A program made the translations under genes and the position numbers. A stretch of DNA of 33,899 nt from Albibeggiatoa sp964388965 (GTDB taxonomy: Bacteria; Pseudomonadota; Gammaproteobacteria; Beggiatoales; Beggiatoaceae): positions 1-33,899 of the forward strand of contig CAYMCP010000039.1 of the NCBI GenBank assembly GCA_964388965.1. The letters run 5' to 3'. Shown piece by piece: positions 31,640 through 33,899 of this stretch. Position 1 is the stretch's first letter, and every line of letters begins with the position of its first letter. The notes under the pieces were generated by a model. That model worked only from the letters and a program-made list of their open reading frames with translations, made no database searches and was not told the DNA's origin.

Positions 31640-33714
31640 AACGGCATCAATGGTTAACGATAATTGCATTTATAAGCACTATCGTTCTACTGGTATTTTT
31701 AATTATAAAAAGTCGTTCTATTGATTTTATAGAGCATGAACGTTATCAAGCTGCTATTTTTCAACATTTAGCGAGAGACGCGATGCTTAATCGTGATATT
31801 TTGCACTCACGCTACGAATTAGTCACATCCTATGATACGTTAGTATCACACATATCTGAATTACAAAGAATTCAAGCCGAATTAAATCAAATTCCTAGCT
31901 TTATCTCACCTAGAGGACAGCAAAAATTACATAATATTGTAGAAATACGTGAGCAACAATTAATTAAAAAGAGCATATTATTAGAGATATTTAAATCACG
32001 TAACGCGGTTTTAAAAAATTCGTTGCGTTATTTACCCGTGTTAGGAGAGGAAGAGGTTTGGCAATGGTATCAATCCGTTTCTACACGCCATCCAAGTATT
32101 TTAATGAATTCATTGCTGCATAATTTATTGCTTTATAATTTAACGGCTGATGAAATGCTCGCACCCAATGTGCATAAAATAATGGATGAATTAGTTAAAT
32201 TCAATGAAGTTGATGCGCAAAGTGAAGATGAAAAATTAATCACTTTGGCACTTGCTCATGCCAAAAATATTATGCGTCATAAACCAGAAGTAGACCATTT
32301 AACGAAGCAATTAATGCCAGTTGAAGCCGATAAGTATGCAAATCAATTAGAGCGTGTTTACCATCATTACGCACAACAAGCGATCAAGTTGGCTGAAATT
32401 TATCGCTTGGCTGCATATTTGTGGAGTTTAATGCTAGTATTTTGGGTTAGTTATTTTTTCGTCACTCGCTTACAACGCGCAAATCAACGTACTAAAACGA
32501 TTTTAGAAAGCATTAAAGATGCGTTTATTGCCATTGATTTACAAGGTCAAGTTTCATACATTAATTCCCAAGCTAGTCATTTATTAAAAATTAATCCAGA
32601 TTTAAAACGTAATTTGCATTATACGCAATTATTTTCAGCGCCGTTAAGAGTAAAAATATATCAACTCGAGCAAAATAGATTAAAAAATTCTAAAAAGACC
32701 AAACAAGTTATTTTTGATTTGGAAGATTATTACCCGCATTTAGATAAGTGGCTAGAAATTCGTGCTTATCCAAGCGAAGAAGGTTTGTCTATCTTTTTTC
32801 ACAATATTACTGGACGTAAACAGGCTGAATTACAGCTTAAAAATTTAAATGAAGAGTTAGAATACCGTGTTCAAAGTCGTACTAAACAATTAACTGAAAT
32901 AAATCAAAAATTAGAAGCGACAACGATTGAATTAGAAAAACATGCAACCGCCTTAGTTGAAGCTAAAAATATTGCGGAATCTGCGAATCAAGCCAAAAGT
33001 CAATTTATCGCTAATATGAGTCATGAGTTAAGAACACCATTAAATGCGGTGATTGGTTATAGTGAAATGTTAGAGGAAGAAGCAATAGATTTAGGTGTCG
33101 AGGCGTTCGTTAATGATTTACAGAAAATTCAGCAATCTGCTAAGCATTTATTAAATATGGTAAATGATGTATTAGATATTTCTAAGTTAGAAACGGGTGA
33201 TTTAGTATTACGATTACAAGAGGTAGAGTTAAAACCTTTGTTTAATGAAGTTATTGATACATTACGTCCAATGCTAAATCATTCAAACAATCGTTTATAT
33301 ACTTTCTACAGTGAAAATATCACGACGATGACGACTGATAGCACTCGTTTACGTCAAGTATTGCTGAATATTTTGGGTAATGCGATTAAATTCACACAGA
33401 ATGGAAAAATTCAGTTTGAAGCTCGCCTTAGTAAACAGCAAGAATTTGGTAAAATTTCTGATTGGCTGCATATCCAAATTATTGATACAGGTATTGGTAT
33501 CAGCTTGGAACAACAACAATATTTATTTAAATGGTTTTCACAAGTAGATAATTCATATACTCGCGCTTATGACGGAGCAGGTCTAGGTTTGGTGATTAGT
33601 AAAAATATTGTGGAATTAATGAAAGGTTACATTCGTCTGGAAAGTACAGCAGGGCATGGAACAACAGTACATATTTATCTGCCAAAAAATTTATTATATT
33701 GTAAAATATCTTAA
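31636..33714 (+). CDS. membrane sensor histidine kinase with periplasmic helical domain and PAS
   Basis: 692 residues. Membrane helix 1 (about 7-25) and helix 2 (about 258-276) bracket an all-helical periplasmic domain, whose start (LARDAMLNRDILHSRYELV, then YDTLV) resembles the DAHL ligand-binding domain. A PAS domain follows (about 285-395), then a coiled coil (395-450), HisKA with phospho-accepting His463 in MSHELRTPLNAVIGYSEML, and a HATPase with N box RQVLLNILGNAIKFT, DTGIGIS and GAGLGLVIS. No receiver domain is fused and no response regulator follows before the window ends. Translationally coupled to the cytochrome c peroxidase gene, which suggests sensing linked to peroxide or redox state; that link is inference. 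Confidence 0.92.
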   Translation: MKRHQWLTIIAFISTIVLLVFLIIKSRSIDFIEHERYQAAIFQHLARDAMLNRDILHSRYELVTSYDTLVSHISELQRIQAELNQIPSFISPRGQQKLHNIVEIREQQLIKKSILLEIFKSRNAVLKNSLRYLPVLGEEEVWQWYQSVSTRHPSILMNSLLHNLLLYNLTADEMLAPNVHKIMDELVKFNEVDAQSEDEKLITLALAHAKNIMRHKPEVDHLTKQLMPVEADKYANQLERVYHHYAQQAIKLAEIYRLAAYLWSLMLVFWVSYFFVTRLQRANQRTKTILESIKDAFIAIDLQGQVSYINSQASHLLKINPDLKRNLHYTQLFSAPLRVKIYQLEQNRLKNSKKTKQVIFDLEDYYPHLDKWLEIRAYPSEEGLSIFFHNITGRKQAELQLKNLNEELEYRVQSRTKQLTEINQKLEATTIELEKHATALVEAKNIAESANQAKSQFIANMSHELRTPLNAVIGYSEMLEEEAIDLGVEAFVNDLQKIQQSAKHLLNMVNDVLDISKLETGDLVLRLQEVELKPLFNEVIDTLRPMLNHSNNRLYTFYSENITTMTTDSTRLRQVLLNILGNAIKFTQNGKIQFEARLSKQQEFGKISDWLHIQIIDTGIGISLEQQQYLFKWFSQVDNSYTRAYDGAGLGLVISKNIVELMKGYIRLESTAGHGTTVHIYLPKNLLYCKIS

Positions 33715-33846
33715 TTAATTGCATTCTTATTGTCAATACATATTGATTTATTGCTATATTTAAATAATAAGTGCAAAATATTTAAGTTATATTTACCTCG
33801 TTTCTACGTGGCGAGGCTGTAAAAGAATTCCGAACCACGTAACTCC

Positions 33847-33867
33847 TATAGAACCGATTTGAAATCT
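33847..33867 (+). repeat. TATAGAACC element, copy C (one end, near window edge)
   Basis: TATAGAACCGATTTGAAATC matches the terminal repeat of the complete copy at 29760-29826; the interior differs and the window ends before a second end could be seen. GTAACTCC directly precedes it, echoing the GTTACGCA family. Confidence 0.5.
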
Positions 33868-33899
33868 AAGAAATATGTTAAACTTTGAAGTTGAGTCAA

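Overview
The window looks like an AT-rich gammaproteobacterial chromosome. The gene set (purA, algC, metF, recN, miaB, dapD, glyQ, adk, lptG, FadL, AsmA, and a giant DUF3683-type FAD/Fe-S oxidoreductase) fits Gammaproteobacteria. The many short palindromic elements between genes and the cyanobacteria-like accessory proteins suggest a Thiotrichales/Beggiatoa-type filamentous sulfur bacterium. That placement is inferred from gene style and was not tested by phylogeny. One 100-N assembly gap lies at 9011-9110.

Layout: 1-6034, mostly minus strand: an OmpA-like protein with calcium-binding type-3 repeats, a cNMP/CBS/DUF294 signalling protein, algC and purA. 6244-8558, plus strand: metF and a sigma-54-dependent response regulator with a possible -24/-12 promoter of its own. 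8682-11102, minus: a coiled-coil protein with a 33-bp in-frame repeat broken by the gap, overlapping the end of recN by 4 bp. 11646-18023, minus: a 1278-residue FAD/Fe-S oxidoreductase, miaB and dapD. 18107-24494, minus: a FadL porin, a single-chain MmeI-type (type IIL) restriction-modification enzyme, glyQ and adk. 24847-27854: an AsmA protein lacking its C-terminal part, a tRNA-Ser(UGA) and lptG. 27952-33714: a one-pass membrane protein, a parvulin isomerase, a small GD-repeat protein, and a dihaem cytochrome c peroxidase overlapping a sensor histidine kinase by 4 bp.

The least ordinary content is in the accessory parts. (1) A 116-bp MITE-like element occurs as two identical inverted copies 10 kb apart, one with an 8-bp target duplication, plus an older diverged copy. 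Two of the three sit at or next to stop codons. (2) At least four other short repeat families fill nearly every long gap. (3) The MmeI-like enzyme starts 9 bp after glyQ, where glyS normally lies, and a 58-bp copy of its own 3' end sits just downstream. (4) The coiled-coil gene carries an 11-residue tandem repeat that probably caused the assembly gap and is translationally coupled to recN. (5) The 142-residue GD-repeat protein resembles modules of bacterial conflict (STAND-type) systems but stands alone. No complete undescribed multigene system is evident; items 1, 3, 4 and 5 are the best leads.
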